A stretch of DNA of 64,000 nucleotides from Acidobacteriota bacterium (GTDB lineage Bacteria > Acidobacteriota > Terriglobia > 2-12-FULL-54-10): assembly GCA_016191085.1 (NCBI GenBank), contig JACPPJ010000005.1:55577-119576 (forward strand). Reading direction: 5' to 3'. The notes beneath the pieces were generated by a model that was given only the letters and a program-made list of their open reading frames with translations, had not been told where the DNA came from and did no database searches. The position numbers and the translations under genes are program-made. This document shows, in pieces, positions 1 to 6,742 of this stretch (position 1 is its first letter; each line of letters begins with the position of its first letter).

Positions 1-12
1 CTTGGTGGCCGC

Positions 13-1476
13 TCATGACTGCCGCGGCTCTGATTTTTCGGCTCCCGCTTTCGCCAGAATCTCGAAGGGATCACATTGCACGCCGAGATGAGACAGCATG
101 GCCGTCAAGACCTGCGTCATGGTTGCGGTATCCACCGCTCCGGCGCTTTGGAATGAAGTGAGCGCATCGGCTGCGGACTTCAGCGCCGAAGCTGCTTTCT
201 CCTGGTCGCGAACACTCAACTGCGGCACGACCACCTGAAAGCTCTTGTCAATCCGAGAGGGCAGCACGCCGGCGGCGATCCGCCGATCAACCACGAAATC
301 GAGCAATTGTTCCAGCATGTTCCGCACCAGCCGCTGGCGCGAAGTCAGCATTTTGAGCGTCGGTTCGCCCTGCACCAGCGCGGTGGCGCGGTTGGTGGAA
401 GCGCCGTCAGCGAACCAATGTTCCGGGAACCCCGCTCCGCCCAGGTTCATGTTCTTGATGAGGCGCACTCCTTCGCTGCGGTCGGCGGCCTGGACCGGCG
501 GCGCGACGGCTTGCCAGGCGACTTTCTCGTTGTGCGCGCGAATGGAGTTGGGGCGCGGCGGCGTGCCGTTATCCTTTAGCCACTGCTGAATCTGCTCGCC
601 GGTCATGCCGCTGAGCGTGACGTCCCAGATGAACCGCGACAGCGAATCCATCTGGGTCATCAACGCGAAGAGCATCTGGTCATAGCCGTCCAGCCAGTCG
701 GCCAGCGCGAACAGATCGGAGATACCGCGATGCGCCGCGCGCGCCTTGTTGATTGCCCAGTAGAAGCACTCGCCTTTCAGTTGACCGTATGTCTGAGATG
801 ACGGGTCCTCGTCAAAAGCTACCACGCTGAGCCGCCGCGGCTCGGTTTCGCCCGAGTCCATTTTCAGTTGCACGGTCACAGGCATTGTGACGGCGCGCCC
901 GGGCAGGCCGTCGAGCGTGGCGTATTCCACGGCGTCAATCCAGTAGGGGTCTATGTATCCGAGGCGCACTTTGCCGTTGATGGGATTGGTGGCGCAGTAC
1001 CAGATCTGTTCTCCGAAGATCGCCATTTCGCGGACAAACGACTCCAGGTTCATGTCCATGTTGTTGGCGGGGTCGTACCAGAAATCGTCAAGCACCCGCT
1101 GCACGGCTGGATCGCTAGCGTGAATCTGGACGCCTTCACCGATCACGAAATCTTTGGTCAACTCCACGATCCGGCGCGCCAGCGGGTTCGTGACGTAAAG
1201 GTAATAGCTGACGCGCTGCATGTTCCACTGCATGGGAGGTTGCAGGTCGCGCCAGGCGTTCGACGCCTGGGAGATGCGCCGGAAGCCGCCGTCGTTCCGG
1301 CCGGCCGGGAAGGCGCCGCCGTGGAAAATCAGCGGCGAGGCCGCCTCGAGCAGGCGTGTACTCGGCGTCCCTGGCGCCTGCAACCCGGCGCCTGAAACCT
1401 GCATTTTCGCTTCGCTCAGATTCAGTAACGTTAGCATCGCGCCTCCACTCGCAGACTGTGTGAGTTCGAATCTCAC
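13..1476 (-). CDS. Mu-like phage portal protein
   Basis: Likely the portal that forms the DNA entry vertex of the capsid and docks the terminase. The 487-residue length suits a Mu gp29-type portal of about 500 residues. A conserved-looking core runs from about residue 90 (NPLARRIVELTKDFVIGEGV) through the IDPYWIDAVEY segment to a helical C-terminus. The GTG start at 1476 overlaps the terminase TGA by four bases (GTGA), so translation is probably coupled; an ATG at codon 14 is an alternative. Residues 25-35 are encoded by a fragment of a dispersed repeat, so the extreme N-terminus may not be ancestral. The stop is near the window edge and the module presumably continues leftwards with head genes. 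The phage role rests on the neighbouring terminase and the gene order; the exact family is inferred. Confidence 0.75.
   Translation of the reverse strand: MRFELTQSASGGAMLTLLNLSEAKMQVSGAGLQAPGTPSTRLLEAASPLIFHGGAFPAGRNDGGFRRISQASNAWRDLQPPMQWNMQRVSYYLYVTNPLARRIVELTKDFVIGEGVQIHASDPAVQRVLDDFWYDPANNMDMNLESFVREMAIFGEQIWYCATNPINGKVRLGYIDPYWIDAVEYATLDGLPGRAVTMPVTVQLKMDSGETEPRRLSVVAFDEDPSSQTYGQLKGECFYWAINKARAAHRGISDLFALADWLDGYDQMLFALMTQMDSLSRFIWDVTLSGMTGEQIQQWLKDNGTPPRPNSIRAHNEKVAWQAVAPPVQAADRSEGVRLIKNMNLGGAGFPEHWFADGASTNRATALVQGEPTLKMLTSRQRLVRNMLEQLLDFVVDRRIAAGVLPSRIDKSFQVVVPQLSVRDQEKAASALKSAADALTSFQSAGAVDTATMTQVLTAMLSHLGVQCDPFEILAKAGAEKSEPRQS
1370..1402. repeat. Dispersed short repeat fragment inside the portal gene
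   Basis: A ggcgcctg unit occurs twice here (ctggcgcctgcaa, then cggcgcctgaaacctgc). The same style of sequence recurs at 3766-3800 and in a relative at 39529-39585. It lies in frame within the first 40 codons of the portal gene. Confidence 0.4.
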
Positions 1477-3050
1477 GCGAACATCGCCTCATCCTCAAAA
1501 TTGTTGTCTCGATCCCAAATACTTTCCCGCCAATCTTGCTTCTCCCTCGTCGATATTCCCTGGCGGCTGAAATCAATTCCCACGCACACCGCCTCTGCGC
1601 GATCGCTGGCAGCGTGATCCGCGAGGGCCTTGGCCCAATAGATGTCCGCGTGTCCGGCGTCGGTGCGCTCAGCGTCGAACCGCAAACTGCCCGTCGCAGT
1701 AACCGCGCGCTTAACAGCGGCGAAGTCACGTTCGATCTCCGGCGCGTTCTCGGGAATCTTGTCCAAGCCGTTTTCCATGCGGCGGCGGACGCGCAAAGAA
1801 AGCTCTTCTTTGATGCCGTTGGTGAAGGTGATTCCTTCCACCTTGCTTCCAAACCGTTCCTGAAGCCGCTCCACCAGCGCCATGCCGATGCCGGTCTGAT
1901 CAATCGAGGCGCGTCGCACGCGCGCGTCGCCGATCAGCTCCGACAATATTTCGAATTGCCGCTCAAACGCGGTGCGCTCCAGCGTGATGACCCCGCGGCA
2001 GATGGCGGCCTCGCCCACGCGCTCGTCTATCCAGATAGCGGTGCGGTCGCGCTTGCGGCCAATGTCCGCGCCGAGGAACAGTTGCGACTGGTGAATGGCG
2101 AGTTGCGAGTGGCCGGACAGTTCATCTCCACTCCCCACTCGCCACTCGCTGCTCGCTAATGGCGACCGCGCGGCGGCGATCAACTCCAGCGGGATCCACA
2201 TCTCCGCAGCCGATAGAAATTCGCAACAGAACTCCTGCTTCCAGGTTTCTTCGTCGCCGGCGAGCTGGCGCAGTTCGTCCATATCAACGGGCACACCAAT
2301 GGCGCGAAGCTGCGGCGCAGCGGTGTGGATGTCCACCCAGTGGGGCGACCACAGCGAAGAGTTCACCACAGAGCACACAGAGGCCGCAGAGCAAGCAGGA
2401 GAGTCAGAAGCACAGGACAACGATGTCTTGCCTCCAATTTCTCTGTGTTCTCCGTGACCTCTGTGGTGAGTCATGTTCACCAACCCGCACTCGCGGGCCA
2501 ACTCGAAAAACTTCCCGGTCTGGTAATGCGGCGTCGAGACCACCACCAGGCGATGTCCGCGCGTCACTGCGGCGGAGGCGCCCTTCCACAACTCGGACGA
2601 ATCGCGGTGGAACCCGAATTCATCCAGAAAGACATTGCCTCCGAAACCGCGCGCCGCGTCGGGATGCGAGCTCATGGCGGTGATCTCGGAGCCGTTGGGA
2701 AGTTCGATCACGAATTGGTTGACGCGCATGCCTTCGAAAAACAGCTCCGTCGGTCGGTCCGCGATTTCGCTGCAACCAGACGTAATGCGCATGGCGGCGA
2801 AATGATTTCTGATCTCCTTGAGAGCCTCTCGCGCGGTGTCTTGCGTGCGCGAGATGACTAGCCACCGCGTGCGGCGCTCAATCGCGTCGAGCGCGATTTC
2901 CAGCGTGGTGGCGAACGTAAACCCGATGCGCCGGGATTTGACCGCGATCTTGAATCGCGACTTGTCTGCGATCCAGCGTTCCTGGTAAGCGCAGAGGGGG
3001 ATCACTCCTGCGGAAGTTCGCCGTTTCGATTTGGGTTTCGCGGTAGGCAT
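1473..3050 (-). CDS. Phage terminase large subunit (Mu gp28-like)
   Basis: Packaging ATPase/nuclease that pumps phage DNA into the prohead through the portal encoded just downstream. The N-terminal half has a Walker A-like segment (VKSRRIGFTFATT, near residue 40) and a Walker B-like NVFLDEFGFHRDS. The C-terminal half begins with LGADIGRKRDRTAIWI, the first acidic strand expected of an RNase H-fold nuclease. The ATG at 3050 is preferred; a TTG two codons upstream is also in frame. The reading frame contains two repeat-derived insertions, at about 2362-2471 (peptide starting THHRGHGEHRE) and about 2080-2160 (peptide containing SEWRVGSGDELSGHSQ). Neither looks like terminase sequence, yet both keep the frame open. 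The first lies in the ATPase-to-nuclease region and the second directly before the nuclease strand. The protein may therefore be impaired. Confidence 0.85.
   Translation of the reverse strand: MPTAKPKSKRRTSAGVIPLCAYQERWIADKSRFKIAVKSRRIGFTFATTLEIALDAIERRTRWLVISRTQDTAREALKEIRNHFAAMRITSGCSEIADRPTELFFEGMRVNQFVIELPNGSEITAMSSHPDAARGFGGNVFLDEFGFHRDSSELWKGASAAVTRGHRLVVVSTPHYQTGKFFELARECGLVNMTHHRGHGEHREIGGKTSLSCASDSPACSAASVCSVVNSSLWSPHWVDIHTAAPQLRAIGVPVDMDELRQLAGDEETWKQEFCCEFLSAAEMWIPLELIAAARSPLASSEWRVGSGDELSGHSQLAIHQSQLFLGADIGRKRDRTAIWIDERVGEAAICRGVITLERTAFERQFEILSELIGDARVRRASIDQTGIGMALVERLQERFGSKVEGITFTNGIKEELSLRVRRRMENGLDKIPENAPEIERDFAAVKRAVTATGSLRFDAERTDAGHADIYWAKALADHAASDRAEAVCVGIDFSRQGISTREKQDWRESIWDRDNNFEDEAMFA
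2100..2147. repeat. Palindromic repeat inserted in frame in the terminase gene
   Basis: Inverted arms GAGTTGCGAGTGG (2100-2112) and CCACTCGCCACTC (2135-2147) match at 12 of 13 positions. The surrounding sequence, about 2080-2160, is made of variants of the same gagttgcgagtgg words. It encodes a low-complexity peptide inside the terminase. Confidence 0.7.
2362..2471. repeat. Palindromic CACCACAGAG-type repeat inserted in frame in the terminase gene
   Basis: Outer arms TTCACCACAGAG (2362-2373) and CTCTGTGGTGAG (2459-2470) are inverted copies matching at 11 of 12 positions. Inner arms with cacacagagg and ctctgtgttctc extend the hairpin. This is the look of a dispersed small palindromic element. 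It adds about 37 codons to the terminase without a stop. Confidence 0.75.
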
Positions 3051-3076
3051 ATTCAACTCAAAATTCCGAATTCGTT

Positions 3077-3110
3077 CTTCTTCCTCTGGGTCCTCTGTGG
3101 TCTCTGTGGT
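3077..3110. repeat. Half copy of the CTCTGTGGT repeat
   Basis: Contains ctctgtggtctctgtggt (3093-3110), the same words as the right arm of the element at 2362-2471. It lies between the terminase start and the stop codon of the upstream gene, ending at that stop codon. Confidence 0.5.
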
Positions 3111-3763
3111 TACTTCTTTTCGTCACAAATACCGTAGATTTCGCGGATGCGCTGCACTTCCTTGCCCGTGAGGGATCCGCCGCGCCGCGCTTTTTGCTCC
3201 AGCCGTTGGATGGTCGCTCGTGCTTTCTTGCGGTCCAGGCGCAGCTTGGATTCGGAGACTCTTACCCGCCGCTCCGCCAACTGCACCTGCTTCCTGCGAA
3301 GTACCAACTCGGACCGGCGGCGCTCGGCGGCTTCCAAGACCAGCGGGTCGATGTCATTCACCAGTTGGTCCCTCTTAGCTTTGAAGGCTTCCTGAAGGGC
3401 GGCATGCAGGAAATCGGAGATTTCGTCGCCCTCCGCCAGGAGCCGCTGCGCCAGGCAATGGGTACGATCGCGGGCGTCCCGCTCGGCCTGCACCGTGGCA
3501 GCGTACTGTTTGGCAAACTTCTCAATCTCGACTGGGGCGATCTTTTCGTGAGTTAGAAGATTAATGCTGCGCGTGATGGAAGCCGGCAAAACGTGACGAT
3601 CCAGCGCCATCATGGCGTGCATCTTGGCCTTCTCGCTCAGCTCGTCGAAGGAGATGTAGGCCTGCTGGGGCGATCCAGGAAGAGCCTTGGGAGCTTGAAG
3701 AGACAGAGAACTCGTCGTCTGCTTCCTCCGCTTCGTCTGCTTACTTTCTGTCGTATGCTTCAT
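3110..3763 (-). CDS. Mu gp27-like phage protein, candidate terminase small subunit
   Basis: A 217-residue, highly charged and mostly helical protein directly upstream of the large terminase. The N-terminus is Lys/Thr-rich and disordered-looking (about residues 1-35). A helical segment around FDELSEKAKMHAMMALDRHVLP follows, and residues 100-200 form a long Arg/Lys/Glu-rich coiled coil. In Mu-type phages the gene in this position (gp27, DUF3486) is the proposed DNA-recognition partner of the large terminase. Position and coiled-coil content support that role here; I see no diagnostic motif that proves it. The gene starts with ATG at 3763 and ends in repeat sequence. Confidence 0.55.
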   Translation of the reverse strand: MKHTTESKQTKRRKQTTSSLSLQAPKALPGSPQQAYISFDELSEKAKMHAMMALDRHVLPASITRSINLLTHEKIAPVEIEKFAKQYAATVQAERDARDRTHCLAQRLLAEGDEISDFLHAALQEAFKAKRDQLVNDIDPLVLEAAERRRSELVLRRKQVQLAERRVRVSESKLRLDRKKARATIQRLEQKARRGGSLTGKEVQRIREIYGICDEKK

Positions 3764-3765
3764 AC

Positions 3766-3800
3766 CGCACCCAGCACCTGGCGCCTAAAACCTGACCCCC
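3766..3800. repeat. Dispersed repeat fragment at the end of the gp26-like gene
   Basis: cacccagcacctggcgcctaaaacctgac-type sequence, related to 1370-1402. It overlaps the stop codon of the 105-residue gene at 3785, so the end of that protein may have been supplied by the repeat. Confidence 0.4.
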
Positions 3801-4102
3801 GGATCGGTGAGTTTTCTGTCAAACAGGAGAATGCCGCGGGCCGTCAGCGCGGCGGCTATGATGCGGTCCTTGGATTCCCGCTCATCGAAGAACCGCTCGC
3901 AGCGCGCGTAGCGGGACTCTTCCAGATAGCTGAGGTATTCCTCCAGGTCATGCTGCGACAGAGGAATGTTGCGGTCGCGCAGAGCGAGTTGCAGATGGCG
4001 GAAGGTTATCAGATGCGGATAGTCCTGCCTCAGCACCCACACGATTTCTCCGCGGCGAATGTCGTGGATCAACGACTGTGCTTCGCGGCTATTTCCGGCC
4101 AT
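3785..4102 (-). CDS. Small winged-helix-like phage protein (Mu gp26 position)
   Basis: A 105-residue protein with a predicted helix-turn-helix pattern: QLALRDRNIPLSQHDLEEYLSYLEESRYARC resembles a recognition-helix region followed by a wing. The C-terminus (AALTARGILLFDRKLTDPGV) matches what I recall of the VpaChn25_0724-type phage proteins, whose ends read TxRGxDVAxGRxxxPGV. Such proteins lie between gp25 and gp27 homologues in Mu-like phages, as here. An AAGGAGGA ribosome-binding site eight bases before the ATG at 4102 supports this start. The molecular role in the family is not known to me. Confidence 0.6.
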   Translation of the reverse strand: MAGNSREAQSLIHDIRRGEIVWVLRQDYPHLITFRHLQLALRDRNIPLSQHDLEEYLSYLEESRYARCERFFDERESKDRIIAAALTARGILLFDRKLTDPGVRF

Positions 4103-4136
4103 CGTGCAATTCCTCCTTGGAAATCAGTGACAAGAG

Positions 4137-4225
4137 GTAGCCACGGCGAGCGTTTTTCTCGCCGTGGGTTTGTCATTCGCAGGCGACGTAAAAGACCACG
4201 ACGAAAAAGCGTTCGTCGTGGCTAC
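4137..4225. repeat. Palindromic GTAGCCACG element
   Basis: Left arm gtagccacggcgagcgtt (4137-4154) and right arm agcgttcgtcgtggctac (4208-4225) are imperfect inverted repeats with about 15 of 18 positions paired. Two smaller hairpins lie inside. The right arm overlaps the stop codon of the 142-residue gene. The shape is that of a small non-coding mobile or REP-type element. Confidence 0.7.
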
Positions 4226-4650
4226 CCGGTCTTAAACTGCTGTATCTGCATCTGCAGCTCCGCGACGGTGCTGCGCAACTGCTCCAGCTTGTCGGAGTTC
4301 ACCTGCATGGCCAGCACCAGGTCGTGGTTGCTCCCGTCATTGTGCTCCACAGCGTCGGCGAGCTTTTGCAGAGCGGTCGCCGTCGCGTGTTGAGCCTCAA
4401 TCAGCGGCGGCGCATACGTGTGCACCAGCCATAAGAAGCCGACCATCATCAGCAGCCCCGGCCCCCAGCCCAGCAGGGGAGCGAGAGCGTCCTTGTACTC
4501 CTGCAAGGCTCCCGACCGGGCCAGCTCTACCATCAGCACGATCGCGGAGGTGCCCACGATGGCTCCCGTCGCAGGTGTGACACCTTTTTTCGCCGCTGTT
4601 GCGCCCGCGGGTGGCGTTTGCATCGTTGACGTGTCGGTTGGTTTGGGCAT
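4222..4650 (-). CDS. Phage membrane/coiled-coil protein (Mu gp25-like)
   Basis: A 142-residue protein with a Thr/Ala-rich N-terminus and two hydrophobic segments (about residues 30-44, VGTSAIVLMVELA, and 58-77, GWGPGLLMMVGFLWLV). A C-terminal coiled coil follows (about residues 85-140, ending QLRSTVAELQMQIQQF). Membrane anchor plus coiled coil is what gp25-type (DUF2730) proteins of Mu-like phages look like, and the order gp25, gp26, gp27, terminase is matched here. A holin role is an alternative given the lysis-type genes upstream. The stop codon lies in a dispersed repeat. Function is inferred only from shape and position. Confidence 0.6.
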   Translation of the reverse strand: MPKPTDTSTMQTPPAGATAAKKGVTPATGAIVGTSAIVLMVELARSGALQEYKDALAPLLGWGPGLLMMVGFLWLVHTYAPPLIEAQHATATALQKLADAVEHNDGSNHDLVLAMQVNSDKLEQLRSTVAELQMQIQQFKTG

Positions 4651-4742
4651 AAGAAGAACTTAGGAGGCAGGAGTCAGAAGTTCGAAATTAGATATTTTTC
4701 ACAATTGGGGATAGACCTGTGTGTCAAAACGTCGGATTTGCG

Positions 4743-4873
4743 GAAGGGCATGACTTCAGTCATGCCGAAAAAAGGCACTAACGCTACGGCTTTAGCCGCT
4801 GAGGGCTTGAACCGCAGGGCCTAAAGGTCCTGCTAGTCTGCCAGTGGCGGCACGGCTGAAGCCGTGCCCTTAC
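4743..4873. repeat. REP-like element with aagggcatgac and gccgtgccctta ends
   Basis: Starts with the palindrome gcatgacttcagtcatgc, contains ggctttagccgctgagg, and ends with cacggctgaagccgtgccctta, itself a hairpin. A second copy with the same ends and the same internal word lies at 5560-5685. This fills most of the gap between the genes ending at 4908 and starting at 4650. Confidence 0.75.
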
Positions 4874-4907
4874 GAATCCTTCTCGCTAGCTCACCAATGG
4901 CTCTTGG

Positions 4908-5087
4908 CTATTCGCTATTGGCTTTCTTTGCCTGTTCCAGCGCCATCTCGGGCGTAACCGTGATGCGCAGACTGTTCCAGTCAATCGGTTCTTTGTCGCT
5001 GGCGGCGCGTATGGCCGCCAGCACTGCCGAGACCGCCAGCACGATCCCTTCTTCGATCAATCTTAGTTCCCGTTCAGTCAGGGCCAT
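4908..5087 (-). CDS. Small phage-module protein, 59 residues
   Basis: A short open frame of 59 codons: MALTERELRLIEEGIVLAVS, then a helical stretch and a C-terminus rich in Lys/Ala. GGAG lies five bases before the ATG at 5087, a good ribosome-binding site. It sits in the correct strand and order between the lipoprotein gene and the gp25-like gene of the phage module. The sequence reads as one or two amphipathic helices, with no membrane segment or signal peptide. I do not recognise a family. The ribosome-binding site, codon usage like the neighbours and tight placement argue that it is real. Confidence 0.6.
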   Translation of the reverse strand: MALTERELRLIEEGIVLAVSAVLAAIRAASDKEPIDWNSLRITVTPEMALEQAKKANSE

Positions 5088-5107
5088 GAGAACTCCAGTC
5101 AGAGCTT

Positions 5108-5539
5108 TCAGCGATCAGCTTTTAGCCGATAGCTGATAGCTGATAGGTGATAGCTTATAGGCGATGGCTGATAGCTGAGGGCTGGTTGCTGCGTGAAGCT
5201 CGCCACCAGAGCGTTGATCTCCCGGATCAAGCGAGGCAGCACGTCGAGCGTGGCTTGCAGACGCGCCGAGTTGGACTGCGATTTCGCCTGGCTCCAGAGA
5301 GCGAAGGCGTCCACCGCCGCGTTATGGGCCGCGATGAAACGATGACCCTCCACCTCGAAACGGGTCCACTGCTCGTCAGTTATCAGCCCGTGAACAGCAG
5401 CTTCCGCGACGCGCTGCTGCGTAATCTCATATTCGGCCTGCGTCACGGCCAGCACCCGGTAAGCATTGCGCTCGAAATCGCTGCAAGCGGTGGTCAGAAT
5501 CACCAAGCCCAGCAGAGCAAGGACAGGCGATGACGGCAT
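5108..5539 (-). CDS. Small phage-module lipoprotein (possible spanin/Rz1-like role)
   Basis: A start at 5539 gives a 143-residue product with a classic lipoprotein signal: MPSSPVLALLGLVILTTACS, lipobox LTTAC, cysteine at residue 19. The mature part is helical, with a YEITQQRVAEAAVHGLITDEQW segment and a DVLPRLIREINALVASF segment. The last 20 or so residues (QPALSYQPSPISYHLSAISY) come from a dispersed agctgatagc repeat. The frame is continuous with the upstream cell-wall hydrolase through repeat sequence, so it could also be made as the tail of a fusion. Its place beside a lysis hydrolase suggests an outer-membrane lysis accessory, but this is inference. Confidence 0.55.
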   Translation of the reverse strand: MPSSPVLALLGLVILTTACSDFERNAYRVLAVTQAEYEITQQRVAEAAVHGLITDEQWTRFEVEGHRFIAAHNAAVDAFALWSQAKSQSNSARLQATLDVLPRLIREINALVASFTQQPALSYQPSPISYHLSAISYRLKADR

Positions 5540-6577
5540 GGACTCTGTTGCGATTCGGCGTAAGGGCATGGCGCAGACCCAGCAGTGCAGAGCGGCTTTA
5601 GCCGCTGAGGTCCAGCGGCGCACCTCAGGGGCTAAAGCCCTACTGATCTGGCCGGCTTTCGGCATGGCTGAAGCCATGCCCTTACACCGCTCCGACAAGA
5701 TTATGAATTCGCCTGTGCGACGCCATTTTCCAATCCTGGCCAGCAGGAGGGAGAGCCCCCTGCTCCTGTCGTACCGGCGGTACGTTCCCGGGCCGCTAAT
5801 TTGGGCGCACGAGGATTTTGGAGCAGGGTGGCTCACAAGAGGGGACAATCCCAAGCGGCCATGGGGCCGCTCGGGATTATCATTAGGCCGGGGTGGTTGA
5901 GGTCCCGGAGCCGGGGAGTCTCCGCCGAACGTGTGTGCGGCGGAGGGCGTGGCGGGGGGCGGGGAACCGGAGAGTTCGGCTCGCGTGAGTTTCTGCGGCC
6001 TAGCCGCGGCTAGGTTAGGCGCGGGCGCCGTGCCGCTTGGGGTAAGAACACGCGTCGTCGGCGAGTTAGCATTCCCGGTGGGGCGCGGCAAATAGAGCCG
6101 GTAGAAATTCAGCGGGCCGATCTTCACGGTTTTTTTGGCGGGAGAGGCCCATGCGGGCGGGTGGATCGAATCGTCAAAATAATGGTCGCTGTTCATGGTC
6201 AGCGTATCGGCGCAGTTTTTCTCGGCCACAGCCGCCTCGGCGCAGCGCACGCATCGCTCCCAAACCTGAGGGGCTTCGTGCTCCAGCGGATGCAGCAGCT
6301 TGGCGTAATTGCGATCAAAAGGGTTGAGGGAAGAGAACTGCCGCGGCTGCAAAATCACCGCCCGCAGGTTCTCCTCGAATGAGTCGCCCTTGCGGCTGCC
6401 GAAAACGGCGCGTGGGTGCATGGCGCGATTGAGAATCACCTGCGCGATCGCGCGGCGGGCCAGGTCGCTTTCTCCGCGCGCCTCGCCGAAGATGCACATG
6501 GCCAGCAGCAGAAGAGTGTCTTGCTCGGAGACCGGCCGGGCGGGATCGGGCAGATCAACAGGTGTTCGGGTGAGCAT
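5108..6577 (-). CDS. SleB-like cell-wall hydrolase, open frame continuing into the lipoprotein gene
   Basis: The N-terminal part (about residues 20-165 from the ATG at 6577) reads as a Hydrolase_2/SleB-type domain: CIFGEARGESDLARRAIAQV, then FEENLRAVILQPRQFSSLNP, then DHYFDDSIHPPAWA. It would cleave peptidoglycan as the phage lysis enzyme. AAAAGGA upstream of 6577 supports that start; a 41-codon upstream extension to 6700 is also open. After about residue 175 the frame runs through Pro-rich sequence and then through two repeat elements (5753-5886, 5560-5685). It continues without a stop into the lipoprotein gene. I think two ancestral genes were joined, or their separating stop lost, by repeat insertion. 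The ancestral hydrolase end cannot be fixed. Confidence 0.65.
   Translation of the reverse strand: MLTRTPVDLPDPARPVSEQDTLLLLAMCIFGEARGESDLARRAIAQVILNRAMHPRAVFGSRKGDSFEENLRAVILQPRQFSSLNPFDRNYAKLLHPLEHEAPQVWERCVRCAEAAVAEKNCADTLTMNSDHYFDDSIHPPAWASPAKKTVKIGPLNFYRLYLPRPTGNANSPTTRVLTPSGTAPAPNLAAARPQKLTRAELSGSPPPATPSAAHTFGGDSPAPGPQPPRPNDNPERPHGRLGLSPLVSHPAPKSSCAQISGPGTYRRYDRSRGLSLLLARIGKWRRTGEFIILSERCKGMASAMPKAGQISRALAPEVRRWTSAAKAALHCWVCAMPLRRIATESMPSSPVLALLGLVILTTACSDFERNAYRVLAVTQAEYEITQQRVAEAAVHGLITDEQWTRFEVEGHRFIAAHNAAVDAFALWSQAKSQSNSARLQATLDVLPRLIREINALVASFTQQPALSYQPSPISYHLSAISYRLKADR
5110..5183. repeat. agctgatagc-type tandem/palindromic repeat
   Basis: Runs of tagctgatagctgatag with variants, about 70 bases. 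It encodes the Ser/Tyr-rich C-terminal tail of the lipoprotein gene and includes its stop codon region. Confidence 0.65.
5560..5685. repeat. Second copy of the aagggcatggc REP-like element
   Basis: Begins gtaagggcatgg, contains gcggctttagccgctgagg, and ends ggcatggctgaagccatgcccttac. Compare with 4743-4873. It is read through in frame by the hydrolase/lipoprotein open frame. Confidence 0.75.
5753..5886. repeat. Palindromic repeat with cgtaccggcggtacg and aatccc...gggatt hairpins
   Basis: Holds the near-perfect palindrome cgtaccggcggtacg and a larger hairpin, aatcccaagcggcc / ggccgctcgggatt, around 5848-5879. It is open in the hydrolase frame and probably a third repeat family. Confidence 0.6.
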
Positions 6578-6742
6578 GCGGCGGTCCTTTTCGTGGCGAG
6601 TTTGGCGGCCGGCATGGCGTGCCGCTACAGAGTGTTTCGTGAGTCCGGGAGAGCGACCGTCATCGTCGCTTCGCTGCTCGCTTTGTGTCCGCTCTGTCAT
6701 CGCAAGCTGAGTTTGGCGCCCCCGAAAATCGAGCGCAAGAAA

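Noticed and set aside
3593..4393. 266-codon plus-strand open frame across the gp26/gp27-like genes
   Set aside because: It runs opposite to the phage gene order, crosses gene borders and repeats, and shows no motif.
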